In this document: positions 16,169 to 25,654 of the stretch, piece after piece
Layout of the letters: the number at the start of each line of letters is the position of its first letter
Numbering within the stretch: the first letter of the stretch is position 1
Assembly (NCBI GenBank): GCA_020350785.1
Contig: CP070722.1
Location: 139,221-184,078, forward strand
DNA: 44,858 bases
Origin: Gemmatimonadota bacterium
GTDB lineage: Bacteria > Gemmatimonadota > Gemmatimonadetes > Palauibacterales > KS3-K002
Direction: 5' to 3'
The notes under the pieces: model-generated
What the model saw: the letters and a program-made list of their open reading frames with translations, nothing else
Database searches by the model: none
Told to the model about the DNA's origin: nothing
Translations under genes and position numbers: made by a program

Positions 16169-17758
16169 ATGAACGATACACCTGCCGGGGAGCGTCCCTC
16201 CGCGGCCGAGTCCAAGCGTCCGCGCGTCCTCTATCTGTCCGCTGCCGCGATCATCGCGGTGGCGGCGGTCCTCCTCCTCTGGCAGCCATGGCGGAGCCGT
16301 GATCCGCTGGCCGCCTTCGCCGACATTCGCTTCATCGACTCGGTCGCGGTTCTGCCGGTGGAGAATCGCACCGGCGATCCCGCCATGCAGCACCTCTGTT
16401 CGGGCATCACCGATGAGATCATCGGCCGGCTCAAGCAGGCGGGGTCGATCAAGGTAAGCGATCCCTACTCGGTGCAGAGCTTGCTGGCGCTGGGGCTCAG
16501 CACGCGAGAGCTGGCCGATTCGCTGGGTGTCGAGAAGCTGGTGTTCGGATCGTTGTACGAGACCGCTGATGGCGTGCGCCTGAACGTCCGGGTGGCGGAG
16601 GGTAGAACCGGGGATGTTCTGTCCACCCAGCGCTACGATTGGGGTTCGAATGACGGGTTCGAGACCGCGCTTACGCTCGCCCAGTTCTTCGTCGATGACT
16701 ACGTGGCGTCGATTCCCCTGGTTACGGTGCCGTCGCGCCGTCCGATCGCCCACGGACCGGGCCATGAGAGTTACTTGGTGGGCAGGAATTGGCTGGGCCG
16801 GCGCACCGCGGAGGGACTGGCGCGGGCGCGGCGGGCCTTCGAGCGGGCGATCGCGTTGGATTCGAGCTACGCCGAAGCCTACGCCGGACTCTCGAGCGTG
16901 TACGCGCTCTCCTTGGCCTATCGCTACGATATCGGGATGCCCGGCTATCGCGTCGCTGGTCTGTCGCTGGCCATGGCTAACCGCGCGATCCAGCTGGACG
17001 CGAATTCGGCGAGCGGTTATTCGGCGCGCGGCTATCTGGGCAGCCGATCCTTCGCGCCGGTCTCGCAGGTCGCCTCCGATTGCCGGCGCGCCATAGATTT
17101 GGAGCCCAGCGCCGCCGATGTGCTGAGTTGGTGCGCGCGCGTCCTAAACCAGCGTGGCGATGTCGAGGCGGCGTTCAGGGCGGCGGAGCAGGCGATCGCC
17201 CTGGACCCCCAGAACGCGGGGCGCCGGTTGGCACTGGCATACGATGCATTGGCGCTGGGGCGGTATGAGCGCGCCATCAGTGAGGCGGTGCTAGCGCACG
17301 AGCTGGAGCCCGATCTCATGCTGCCTCGTGCGATCGAGGCGCGGGCGCGGCTGTTGGCCGGAGCGGCGGAGGAGTGCCTGGCGCTGGATCTGGGCCCGCA
17401 CGCGGGAATCCGCGCCACCTGCCTGCACGAGCTGGGGCGGCGCGCTGAGGCGGTGGCGATCATCGATTCGCTGAGCGCGGCCCTGGAGAGCGGCATGCTC
17501 GAGGATTCTGTGTACACCGAAGTCGTACGCGTGGAGGACCTGGCCAGCTACTACGCTTGGATCGGGAATGCGAGCGCGGCGCTTCGCTGGGTCGATCGGG
17601 CCTACGAATTATCACCGAGCGGGGTGGAGCCGCGCGTGCTGGAGTCGGCGCTGTTCCGACGCGTCAGCGAGGACCCGCGTTTCCAGAGGGAGGTCGCGCG
17701 AATACGCGAAGGAATCTGGGAGCGCGTGGTCCGCGAGGGCCGGGCGATCGCTGATTAG
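16169..17758 (+). CDS. Membrane-anchored TolB-like/TPR protein
   Basis: The protein has 529 residues. One membrane helix lies at about 24-41 (LYLSAAAIIAVAAVLLLW). It is followed by a TolB/FlgO-like alpha-beta domain (about 55-170: SVAVLPVENRTGDPAMQHLCSG, then KLVFGSLYE, then VRLNVRVAE), then about six to eight TPR-like helical pairs (for example RARRAFERAIALDSSYAEAYAGL and AFRAAEQAIALDPQNAG). Such proteins resemble the extracytoplasmic half of kinase- or cyclase-linked receptors but lack any output domain here. It probably scaffolds protein complexes in the periplasm. The precise role is unknown. A second protein of the same design lies at 33467-35557. Confidence 0.8.
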   Translation: MNDTPAGERPSAAESKRPRVLYLSAAAIIAVAAVLLLWQPWRSRDPLAAFADIRFIDSVAVLPVENRTGDPAMQHLCSGITDEIIGRLKQAGSIKVSDPYSVQSLLALGLSTRELADSLGVEKLVFGSLYETADGVRLNVRVAEGRTGDVLSTQRYDWGSNDGFETALTLAQFFVDDYVASIPLVTVPSRRPIAHGPGHESYLVGRNWLGRRTAEGLARARRAFERAIALDSSYAEAYAGLSSVYALSLAYRYDIGMPGYRVAGLSLAMANRAIQLDANSASGYSARGYLGSRSFAPVSQVASDCRRAIDLEPSAADVLSWCARVLNQRGDVEAAFRAAEQAIALDPQNAGRRLALAYDALALGRYERAISEAVLAHELEPDLMLPRAIEARARLLAGAAEECLALDLGPHAGIRATCLHELGRRAEAVAIIDSLSAALESGMLEDSVYTEVVRVEDLASYYAWIGNASAALRWVDRAYELSPSGVEPRVLESALFRRVSEDPRFQREVARIREGIWERVVREGRAIAD

Positions 17759-17841
17759 CCGTTTGGTGGCAGGTCGCGGCCTGCAACGCGCGCGTCCAGC
17801 CCGAAATAGTTCAAACTACAACGAGGACCCTGGAGGATTTG

Positions 17842-19299
17842 ATGTCTGACGCTGTGGCAGGATTGAGACCGGAGGCCGTCTGGCGATACTTCTCGGAGAT
17901 CAGCGCAATCCCGCGCTGCTCCAAAGCGGAAGATCGGATCGCGAAGTACGTGATGGATAAGGCGAAGGAACTGGGCCTCGAGGCGAAGCAAGACCGGCAA
18001 ATGAACATCGTCGTCAAGAAACCGGCTTCGTCCGGTCAGGAAGGCGCCCCGATGGTGTGTCTACAAGGCCACCTCGACATGGTTTGCGAAAAGAACAAGG
18101 ACGTGGACCACGACTTCGACTCGGATCCCATCGAGATCGTCCGTGACGGCAACGTTATCAAGGCGAAAGGAACCACCTTGGGCGCCGACAACGGCATCGC
18201 CGTAGCGACCAACCTCGCGCTGATGGAGGACAGGTCGCTGCAGCACGGCGCCCTCGAGTTCTTGTTCACCGTGGACGAGGAGACGGGGCTGACGGGCGCG
18301 GGGAACCTCAAGAAAGGCTTTTTGGAAAGCCAGATCCTCTTGAACCTGGACTCCGAAGAGGAAGGAGCACTCTACGTCGGTTGCGCCGGCGGCCGCGACA
18401 CCAAGGGTACCTGGCGGGTGAGCTTCACGCGGGCGCCCGGCGGCTGGGCCCCGATGCGACTGAAGGTGCAGGGGCTCAAGGGTGGCCATTCCGGTCTGGA
18501 GATAGACAAGGGCCGCGGCAACTCCATCAAGATCCTCGCCCGCGTGCTCTTCGCGCTGGACGAGGTGGGGGCGCGGCTGTCCCGTATCGAAGGCGGCAAC
18601 AAGCGGAACGCGATACCGCGCGAAGCGGAAGCGATCGTCTTTATCCCCAAGGACAAGACGCGCAAGGCACAGTCGATCGTCAAGTTGTTCGATGAGATGG
18701 TCAGGGCGGAGCTTGCGACCGTCGACGCTGGATTGGTGGTCACTCTCGAGCGCGCCGGCGAGGTGGACGAGCGCGGGGTTTTGAAGAGGGATCAGCAGAA
18801 GTCGATTCTGCACACGCTCATGGCCCTCCCACATGGGGTGACCAAGATGAGCGCCGACATTCCCGACCTGGTCGAGACTTCGACGAACGTCGCGGTCATC
18901 ACCACGGACAAGGGCGCCATCGAGGTGGAGACGAGCCAGCGCAGCTCGGTGGCGTCGGAGATCGCCGATATCGTTCAGACCGTGACATCGATCTTCGAGC
19001 TGGGGGGTGCCAGGGTCGTGCAGGACAGCGGTTACCCGGGTTGGAAGCCGAACATGGAATCGCCGATCCTCAAGATCGCCAAGGCGACGTACCGCCAGCT
19101 CTACGGCCGGGAGCCGGAGGTGAAGGCGGTTCACGCCGGTCTGGAGTGTGGCATCATCGGCGAGAAGTACCCGGGGATGGACATGATCTCGTTCGGCCCC
19201 ACGCTGGAGGATGTGCACTCACCGGATGAGAAGATCCACATCGATACGGTGGAGAAATTCTGGGAGTTCACCCTGGCGATATTGAAGAACGTCCATTAG
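17842..19299 (+). CDS. pepD: Cytosol non-specific dipeptidase (aminoacyl-histidine dipeptidase), PepD
   Basis: The protein has 485 residues, the normal length for the M20C family. It hydrolyses dipeptides such as Xaa-His in the cytoplasm using two zinc ions. The zinc site is complete: QGHLDMV (H77, D79), GADNG (D116), catalytic DEETG (Glu146/Glu147), then LDSEEEGALYVGCAGG and the late HAGLECG. The N-terminal RPEAVWRYFSEISAIPRCSKAED is characteristic of PepD. ATG 17842 follows GGAGG at 5 nt; an adjacent in-frame TTG at 17839 is not needed. It stands alone, and the tail-end gap leads to the methyltransferase remnant. Confidence 0.95.
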   Translation: MSDAVAGLRPEAVWRYFSEISAIPRCSKAEDRIAKYVMDKAKELGLEAKQDRQMNIVVKKPASSGQEGAPMVCLQGHLDMVCEKNKDVDHDFDSDPIEIVRDGNVIKAKGTTLGADNGIAVATNLALMEDRSLQHGALEFLFTVDEETGLTGAGNLKKGFLESQILLNLDSEEEGALYVGCAGGRDTKGTWRVSFTRAPGGWAPMRLKVQGLKGGHSGLEIDKGRGNSIKILARVLFALDEVGARLSRIEGGNKRNAIPREAEAIVFIPKDKTRKAQSIVKLFDEMVRAELATVDAGLVVTLERAGEVDERGVLKRDQQKSILHTLMALPHGVTKMSADIPDLVETSTNVAVITTDKGAIEVETSQRSSVASEIADIVQTVTSIFELGGARVVQDSGYPGWKPNMESPILKIAKATYRQLYGREPEVKAVHAGLECGIIGEKYPGMDMISFGPTLEDVHSPDEKIHIDTVEKFWEFTLAILKNVH

Positions 19300-19341
19300 G
19301 CGCTGGCGGCGTCGTCCCGCTGGACCTGACCTCACAGCGCG

Positions 19342-19766
19342 ATGTCTTTCAAAGGGTCAGTCTACGACCTCTTCCTGGCGCCCTGGGAGCACCTGGGCTT
19401 CGGCAGGCTGCGACACCGGCTGCTGCGCGGCCTGCGCGGGCCGGTGCTCGAACTGGGGGTCGGGACCGGCCTGAACCTCCCCAAGTACCCGGGCGAGATC
19501 ACGGTCGTCGCCGTAGACCGCGACCTTCAGTTCCTCCGCCACTCGCGGCGCCGACGGCGCGAGTGGCTCGTTTGCAGGACTGGCTGACACCGGCCTGGAA
19601 GGTCGTCTCCGACGGATGCCACCTGAACCGTGCAACCGAGCAACTGGTGAGCCGGGCAGGCTTCGAGATCATACGGCGTAACGACGAGGTCGATGGCCTG
19701 CTCGTAGAGCTGCACGCCGCCAAGGGTGCGCCTGCGGGGGACGACGCAGGACCCGCGCCGAGTTGA
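19342..19766 (+). pseudogene. Internally deleted, frameshifted class I SAM methyltransferase
   Basis: Frame 1 from ATG 19342 encodes the start of a phospholipid/UbiE-like methyltransferase: VYDLFLAPWEHLGFGRLRHRLL, then the SAM-binding motif LELGVGTGLNLPKY, then VVAVDRD and FLRHSRRRRRE. Coding then jumps to another frame at about 19563, where RLQDWLTPAWKVVSDGCHLNRATEQLVSRAGFEII, the C-terminal part of the same family, continues to 19766. The middle (about 80-100 residues with motifs II and III) is missing. The junction lies in GGCGCCGACGGCGCGAG, a short GGCGC repeat that could have mediated deletion. The product cannot be an active enzyme. An assembly error is less likely but possible. Confidence 0.8.
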
Positions 19767-20031
19767 TGGGCCGGGCCACTGGCGTTGTGGCGCTGCGGCC
19801 GCAATCGCTTGGCCATTTCTAGGCGTCCCGCGGCGTCGCCCCGGGCACGCTAATTGCCCCTTGCCGATCTAGTCATTGCCGGTCATTCCCTGAAGACGCG
19901 AGCGCGCCGTTCTCGATGCATCGCGTTTGCGGGGACTACTTGTTAGGTGAAGAACTCTTTTTGTGGCGGCCTCTTCCAATCCCGCCGTCGCCGTCCGCGC
20001 TGCCGCGCTCGGCACCAACAGGGAGGATCTC

Positions 20032-21396
20032 ATGAAACGGTACACCCCCCTCATCCTTGCCATCCTGCTGGGGGCGGGCTGCTCGGACCCGACATCGACG
20101 CGGGAAGGCGCAGACGCATCGCGGTTCCAGTCCAGCGCGGCGGGTCTGGGTAAGATCGTGGTGAACCACGACGAGTGGACACTTAGCGATGCGGGTATCG
20201 CCAACGCGCCCGATGCGGCGCAGTTCGCCCGCAACCTAGCCAACTACTTCACCGGTGGGAGCGCCGGCAACTTCCTCGTCTATTCGACGAATTTCGGGCT
20301 CACCGGAACGACGCTGGCGACCGCAATGCAGGACGCGGGTCATACGTGGACGGTGGACGCCACCCAGGACTTCACGGTCGAGAACTTGCTGAACTTCGAC
20401 GCGGTCTTCCTGGCCGGCACTCCGGCGGACAACGCGATTCTGATCGACTATGTGAACGCCGGCGGAAACGTCTATCTGGCCGCGGGTACGGGTACCGATT
20501 TCTTCGCTACACCCGAGGAGGAGGTCGCTGCCTGGAATACGTTCCTGGCCGCGTTCAACTTGAGTCTACAGGCGCCGTATAACACGCTGAAGGCCATCAT
20601 AACCGTAACACCCGGTCACCCCCTCTTCGAGAGCGTGACCTCGCTGTATTTCGATACCGGCAACTCGGTGGCAGAGATCGATCCGGCCAATCCCGACACC
20701 GAGATCATCCTCGTCGAGGGGGCGGACGGTCTGATCGGCGTCTTCTTCCAGCCGCCACCGCCGAACGAGCCGCCGGTGGCCGATGCGGGTGAGGACCAGG
20801 AGGTCGAGTGCAGCGGCGACGGCGGTACCGTGGTGACGCTGGACGGCTCCGCATCCAGCGATCCCGATGGGGATCCTCTGACTTACACCTGGGCGGAGGA
20901 CGGGGTCGTCATCGCCGGCCCTACGACCGAGCCCACGGTTCAGGCTACGTTGGGCCTCGGGGTGCATGTCATCGAGTTGACGGTCGAAGACGGCAACGGC
21001 GGAACGGGTACCGATGAAGTGACGATCACCGTGTCGGACACCCAGGCGCCGATCCTGGAGATGACGGTCGAGCCTACGGAGCTGTGGTCACCCAATCACA
21101 AGCTGCGTCTCGTGGCGGTCGGCACTGCGTCAGATGCCTGCTGCGATGTCGTTCTGGAGATCACGGTCGAGAGCAGCGAGCCGGCCAACGGTCGCGGCGA
21201 CGGGAACACGGAGCCCGACTATGAGGTGGTGAACAACGGCGACGGCAGCTTCGAGGTTTGGCTGCGCGCCGAGCGCTCGGGCAACGGCCCTGGTCGCGTC
21301 TATACGATCACCGCGACGGCAACCGACTGCTCGGGCAACACGGTCACGGCGGACGGCTCTGTGAAGGTGCCGCACGACCAGGGGCGCAGCGGCTAA
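20032..21396 (+). CDS. Surface lipoprotein with PKD domain
   Basis: The protein has 454 residues from ATG 20032, with GGGAGGA just upstream. The signal ends in LLGAGC (Cys18), so it is a lipoprotein. Residues about 40-240 form an alpha-beta domain (KIVVNHDEWTLSD, then FAVFLAG-type strands and YVNAGGNVYLAAGTG) that resembles a ThuA/glutamine-amidotransferase-like fold. A Pro-rich linker leads to a PKD/Ig-like domain (about 245-345: VADAGEDQEVEC, then LDGSASSDPDGDPLTYTW) and a last beta domain (TELWSPNHKLRLV, then YTITATATDCSGNTVTADG). It probably binds surface or extracellular ligands. No catalytic motif was seen. Confidence 0.8.
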   Translation: MKRYTPLILAILLGAGCSDPTSTREGADASRFQSSAAGLGKIVVNHDEWTLSDAGIANAPDAAQFARNLANYFTGGSAGNFLVYSTNFGLTGTTLATAMQDAGHTWTVDATQDFTVENLLNFDAVFLAGTPADNAILIDYVNAGGNVYLAAGTGTDFFATPEEEVAAWNTFLAAFNLSLQAPYNTLKAIITVTPGHPLFESVTSLYFDTGNSVAEIDPANPDTEIILVEGADGLIGVFFQPPPPNEPPVADAGEDQEVECSGDGGTVVTLDGSASSDPDGDPLTYTWAEDGVVIAGPTTEPTVQATLGLGVHVIELTVEDGNGGTGTDEVTITVSDTQAPILEMTVEPTELWSPNHKLRLVAVGTASDACCDVVLEITVESSEPANGRGDGNTEPDYEVVNNGDGSFEVWLRAERSGNGPGRVYTITATATDCSGNTVTADGSVKVPHDQGRSG

Positions 21397-21426
21397 AGCG
21401 TCTTGGAGAAGCGGGCGGCGCTGAAC

Positions 21427-21467
21427 GGCGGAATGCCCCGCGGCCATCGGCCGCGGGGCATTCCGCC
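21427..21467. terminator. Strong bidirectional hairpin terminator
   Basis: GGCGGAATGCCCCGCGGCC (21427-21445) and its exact reverse complement (21449-21467) form a 19-bp perfect stem with a 3-base loop. It lies between two convergent genes (stops at 21396 plus and 21509 minus), the expected place for a shared terminator. No long U-tract follows. Confidence 0.8.
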
Positions 21468-21508
21468 TGTTGGAAGTCCTCGCACAGCGCGCGCCCGGTG
21501 CCCCAGCC

Positions 21509-22312
21509 TCAGATTCCCATCACGGTGATCGTTCCGTTGCCGACGGCCAGCGAGATCTCGCCGTCGCCGCCGCCAAGACGACCGGCGACCGTCGTGGGCG
21601 TGGTCACCTGGTTCTGAAGGGGCAGATTGATGAGGGTGATCTGTCCGTTGCCGACGGCGGCCGAGAAGTCGGCCGAGGTTGTTGCGGGGAGGGCGAGGTC
21701 GATCGCGCCGTTGCCGACGGCTATGTCACACGTGCCGGCGGCCGGCAGGCTCACTTCGCCGGCGACTTCGCCGTTGCCGAGCGCCACGAAGACCGCGGCC
21801 ACCAGGTCGGTGAGCTGTATGTCACCGTTGGCGTTCTCGATCGATAGGGCGTTCTTCAAGCTCTTGACATCGATGGCGCCGTTGGCGTTGAGGATGCCGA
21901 CTGTCAAGTCGGCCGGCACTCTGACCTCGTAGTCTACCCTGTAAAGGCGGCCCCCGGCGCTCTGGGGTTGGATAGTTCGCACCACGATTTCATTGGCGGA
22001 GGCCTCGAGCTCGACATCCAGATCGTCGAGGTGGGCTTCGGCGTCTGAAGCACTCGTGCCGCCCACCGTCCGGGTGCCGGTTATCACGATCGAGTCGGAC
22101 CCGCTGACTCCGAGCAGGCTGATGGTACCATTGACCCCCTCGAGACGAAACGCTGACTGAGTCGTCAGCGCGGCGCCGAGCTCGAATGGCTCATCGACCT
22201 CGACCTGGTTGCTGCCGGTGATATCGTCGCCGCACCCTGCCGATCCGAGGCCGACGATGCAAAGGAACACAGGGACCTGCAACCCGATCGAGCGTCGTGG
22301 TGAGCGTTGCAT
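21509..22312 (-). CDS. DUF4097 (putative adhesin) lipoprotein
   Basis: The protein has 267 residues. The signal ends SAGC (Cys27), giving a lipoprotein. The rest is a repetitive beta-helix-like domain of the DUF4097 type. Short strands are separated by NG turns: NANGAIDV, NANGDIQL, LGNGEVAG, VGNGAIDL, VGNGQITL and VGNGTITV. At DNA level the turns share a CCGTTGCCGACGGC-like core. The family is called putative adhesin but its role is unproven. ATG 22312 has GGGAGAGAG upstream. It is convergent with the PKD lipoprotein. Confidence 0.82.
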   Translation of the reverse strand: MQRSPRRSIGLQVPVFLCIVGLGSAGCGDDITGSNQVEVDEPFELGAALTTQSAFRLEGVNGTISLLGVSGSDSIVITGTRTVGGTSASDAEAHLDDLDVELEASANEIVVRTIQPQSAGGRLYRVDYEVRVPADLTVGILNANGAIDVKSLKNALSIENANGDIQLTDLVAAVFVALGNGEVAGEVSLPAAGTCDIAVGNGAIDLALPATTSADFSAAVGNGQITLINLPLQNQVTTPTTVAGRLGGGDGEISLAVGNGTITVMGI

Positions 22313-22543
22313 TTCTCTCTCCCTGTGACATGCCTAGCTGGTGCCGTTTCCTGACGGGCGGTCGTCGCTTCCTTGGCGCGCCTCCAGACTGCGAGCCCAA
22401 CCTAACGTACGATGCTGAGGTCCGAGTGGTGTCAATCGCTGAGTTTGCGCCGCTCGAGTTCCACCGCTGTGATCAAGTCGACAGTGAATAACCGGCGATT
22501 GGGCGGGTATGTGAGAGTGAGAGTCTGACACAGGGGGTAGCGA

Positions 22544-22777
22544 ATGCCCGTAATCAGGAAGGTCTACCTGCCCGCCTGGGCACCGTGGCTGGCGCAGATG
22601 GTGGTCTTTCCTCTCTGGCTCTGGCTGACCCGCAACGCTTTTCTCGTGCGCGACAGCGCACGATTGGGCGTCGGTACTTGGGCCGAGGCGAGCTTCGTGC
22701 TGCTGGTCGTGTCGCTGTATCTATTTTTGATGGGATACAGAAAGTTCACGGTACACATCACGTGCAGGGAGGACTGA
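22544..22777 (+). CDS. Small two-helix membrane protein
   Basis: The protein has 77 residues with two hydrophobic segments (about 12-29, AWAPWLAQMVVFPLWLWL; and 47-64, AEASFVLLVVSLYLFLMG). Basic residues lie at both ends, so both termini are probably cytoplasmic. The ATG at 22544 is preceded by AGGGGGTAG. A hairpin terminator follows at 22810, and the gene is convergent with the M16 peptidase. I recognise no family; the residue composition and clean start support a real gene. Confidence 0.6.
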   Translation: MPVIRKVYLPAWAPWLAQMVVFPLWLWLTRNAFLVRDSARLGVGTWAEASFVLLVVSLYLFLMGYRKFTVHITCRED

Positions 22778-22809
22778 CCCACCGCTGACGAATCCACCTG
22801 GCGCAAAGA

Positions 22810-22837
22810 GGGGCCGCGCCGAAGCCGGCGCGGCCCC
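22810..22837. terminator. Bidirectional hairpin terminator
   Basis: GGGGCCGCGCC (22810-22820) and GGCGCGGCCCC (22827-22837) are perfect 11-bp arms with a 6-nt loop, between convergent genes ending at 22777 and 22895. Confidence 0.75.
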
Positions 22838-22894
22838 TGATCCGACGCAGCGGGAGCTGCGGCCGAGGGCGCCGCTCGTGAGATCGAGCCGCGC

Positions 22895-25654
22895 TCAGTC
22901 GGTGGCCTGTTTCACGTTGCCGTCGGCGTCGATCTCCTGTATCTGGCCGAACCCCAGCTCGCGGATGCTGGGCTCGATCGATTCGCGGTCACCGACGACC
23001 ACCCAGACGACTTTGTCGGGGTGCAGGGTCCTCTGAGCGGCGGTCTGCACGTCCGTCAGCGTCAGCGCGCGGATGCGGTCGGCGTAGGTATCGAAGTAGT
23101 CATCGGGGTAGCCGAAGCGGACGATCTCGTCGATCGAAGACGCGACCGCGCCGCCGGTCTCCCACGAGCCTGGTAGAGTCAACGTCCGCGACTTTATCGC
23201 CCTGTCCAGCTCATCCGCGGTCACTGGGCGCTCACCCGTTATGCCCGCCAGCTCGGCGGCGATCTCCTGCATGGCCTCCTTGGTCTTGTCGCTTTGCACC
23301 GGCGCGTAGACCAGGAAGGGGCGCTGGCCGCGGGCATCCCAGAAGAGGCTCCCCGCGCCGTAGGACCAGTGCTTGTCCTCCCGCAGGTTCATGTTGACGC
23401 GTGCGGTGAAGTCTCCGCCCAGCACGGTGTTCATCGTCTCGATGGCGGTCTCGTCGGGGTTGGCCTTGGGCGGCGCGACGTGCATTGCCATGATGACCGA
23501 CTGGATCGATCCGGGGCGATCCAGAATGTAGACCGATTGGCCCGGCTTCTGGTCGACGGTGGCAAGGTTCTTCGCCGGAACGTCGCCCGGCTGCCAGTCG
23601 GCGAACAAGCGCTCGAGTTTCGGCCGGATCTCTTCCATCGTCGCGTCACCGACCACAACGAGCGTGGCATTATTGGGTTTGAACCAGGTCGCGTGGTGCT
23701 GCCTCATATCGTCGCGGGTCATACTCTGGACGGAGGCTTCGGTACCCGACCCGGTGAGCGGATTGCCGTAGGCGTGACCGGCGCCGTACAGCAGGCCCGG
23801 CATGACCCGTAGCGCCATACCTATGGGGCTCACCTTCTCCTGCTGAATCTGGGCCAGTCGCTGTTTCTTGAGGCGCTCGAAGTCGGCCTCCGGGAACGAG
23901 GGGTTGAGGATCACATCGGTGTAAATGTCGAGCGACTTGTCGAGGTTTTCCTTGAGAGCGGAGAGTGTGACGATCGATTCATCGAGGTTCGAGCTGGTCC
24001 CGATCGAGGCGCCCAGCAGGGCGAGCTCTTCACTGATCTCGAGTGCGTTGCGCCGCTGGGTGCCCTCGTCCAGCATCGAGACCGCGAAGCTGGCGGCTCC
24101 GGGCGTACCTTGCTGGTCGGCGGCGTAGCCGGCGTCCACCAGCAGCCGGAAGTCGATCTCGGGAATCGCGTGCCGCTCCGCGAGGACGATCTCCAGCCCG
24201 TTGGCGAGGGTGGCACGCTGCAACTCGGGGAAGCTGGCGGTCGGAGGCGCGCCCGGCTCGGGGAGAGTCGAGCGGTCGATATCGGAAGCGACGGTCGTGT
24301 ACTCGGGGAAGGGGTGGACCTCTAGGACGTAGACGCCGTCCGAGAGCCAGCGCTGAGCAGCACCTTGCAGATCCGCTGTGGTCGCATTGGCCACGCGCTC
24401 CAGGGTCGTCTTGTAGAAATCGGGACTGCCGCCGTAAACCTCGTTCTGCGCCAGGACGTCCGACTTGCCGCCGAAGCCGCCGATCCGCTCGACACCGCGT
24501 ATGAAGTTGGCTCGATGCTGCGTCTTGACGCGCTGCAGCTCCTTCGGCGTCGGTCCTTCGACGAGGTAGCGATTCAGCTCTTCGTCGATGGCGCGCTCGA
24601 CGTCGGCAAGCTCGACGCCGGGGCGCGCCGTGCCGACGATCCGGACCTGTCCACCGATCTCGCGAGTCGAGATAAAGGCGGAGACGTCGGTGGCGATCTG
24701 GTCGTCGTAGACCAACCGCTTGTAGAAGCGCGATGTCTTACCGGAAGCCAAGACATCGGTCGCCAGGTCCAGATAGATCGCGTCCTCGCTACCCCACTGC
24801 GGTACGTTCCACACCTTGTAGACGCGGGCCTGGGGCACACGGTCCTGCATGATCTGGCGCTGTTGGCCGCTGCGCCCGGCGATCCAGTTCGAGTGTTTGG
24901 TCACCGGGGGACCGGACGGGATGTCGCCGAAGTACCGTTCGACCTTCTCCTTGGCGGTTTGAGGGTCGATATCGCCCGCGATGGCAATCACCGCGTTGGC
25001 CGGTCCGTAGTACGTCCTGAACCACTCGTGGACATCATCGAGCGAAGCGGCTTCCAGGTCCTCCATCGAGCCGATGACGCTCCACGAGTAGGGATGTTCT
25101 TTCGGATAGGTGTTCTCCGCGATCGTGATCCCGACACGACCGTAGGGCTGGTTTTCGCCTTGGCGCTTCTCGTTCTGCACGACGCCACGCTGCTCGTCCA
25201 ACTTCGCCTGGGTGATTGCGCCCAGGAGATGGCCCATCCGGTCGGACTCCATCCAGAGCGCTACGTCGAGCGCCGAGGTGGGGACGTTCTGGAAATAGTT
25301 GGTCCGGTCTTGGTTCGTCGTGCCGTTCAAGTCCGTGGCGCCCAACGGCTCCAATACCTTGAAGTAGTCGTCGTCATAATGCTCGCTGCCGTTGAACATC
25401 AAGTGCTCGAACAGATGCGCGAAGCCGGTGCGTCCCAGCTTCTCGTTCTTCGAGCCGACGTGATACCAGACGTTGACGGCGACGATGGGCGCCTTGTGGT
25501 CCTCGTGGACGATGAGCGTCAGTCCGTTATCGAGGACGAACTTTTCGTAGGGTATTTCGATCACGTCCTGGGCGAGGGCCGCTGGCGCGCCAGCCAGGGC
25601 CCCGAGGGCCAGAAGGGCCGCGATCAGGAAGCCGTTCTCAGGTCGTCTTCTCAT
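22895..25654 (-). CDS. M16 family zinc metallopeptidase, two-domain secreted form
   Basis: The protein has 919 residues from ATG 25654, with GGGAGAAG upstream and a signal peptide (FLIAALLALGALAGAPAALAQ). A longer frame to 25873 has no signal and is rejected. The first M16 half carries the inverted zinc motif HLFEH (His80, Glu83, His84) with a third ligand in VVQNE (Glu162). The second half (from about residue 500) has the same fold but no HxxEH, as in the usual active/inactive pairs that close over short peptides. It should be a periplasmic peptidase degrading peptides or misfolded fragments. It is transcribed alone and divergent from the exopolysaccharide operon. Confidence 0.93.
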   Translation of the reverse strand: MRRRPENGFLIAALLALGALAGAPAALAQDVIEIPYEKFVLDNGLTLIVHEDHKAPIVAVNVWYHVGSKNEKLGRTGFAHLFEHLMFNGSEHYDDDYFKVLEPLGATDLNGTTNQDRTNYFQNVPTSALDVALWMESDRMGHLLGAITQAKLDEQRGVVQNEKRQGENQPYGRVGITIAENTYPKEHPYSWSVIGSMEDLEAASLDDVHEWFRTYYGPANAVIAIAGDIDPQTAKEKVERYFGDIPSGPPVTKHSNWIAGRSGQQRQIMQDRVPQARVYKVWNVPQWGSEDAIYLDLATDVLASGKTSRFYKRLVYDDQIATDVSAFISTREIGGQVRIVGTARPGVELADVERAIDEELNRYLVEGPTPKELQRVKTQHRANFIRGVERIGGFGGKSDVLAQNEVYGGSPDFYKTTLERVANATTADLQGAAQRWLSDGVYVLEVHPFPEYTTVASDIDRSTLPEPGAPPTASFPELQRATLANGLEIVLAERHAIPEIDFRLLVDAGYAADQQGTPGAASFAVSMLDEGTQRRNALEISEELALLGASIGTSSNLDESIVTLSALKENLDKSLDIYTDVILNPSFPEADFERLKKQRLAQIQQEKVSPIGMALRVMPGLLYGAGHAYGNPLTGSGTEASVQSMTRDDMRQHHATWFKPNNATLVVVGDATMEEIRPKLERLFADWQPGDVPAKNLATVDQKPGQSVYILDRPGSIQSVIMAMHVAPPKANPDETAIETMNTVLGGDFTARVNMNLREDKHWSYGAGSLFWDARGQRPFLVYAPVQSDKTKEAMQEIAAELAGITGERPVTADELDRAIKSRTLTLPGSWETGGAVASSIDEIVRFGYPDDYFDTYADRIRALTLTDVQTAAQRTLHPDKVVWVVVGDRESIEPSIRELGFGQIQEIDADGNVKQATD

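Noticed and set aside
21427..21467. 19-bp perfect inverted repeat as a mobile-element end or attachment site
   Set aside because: It stands alone between two convergent stops with no transposase or target duplication, so a shared terminator explains it.
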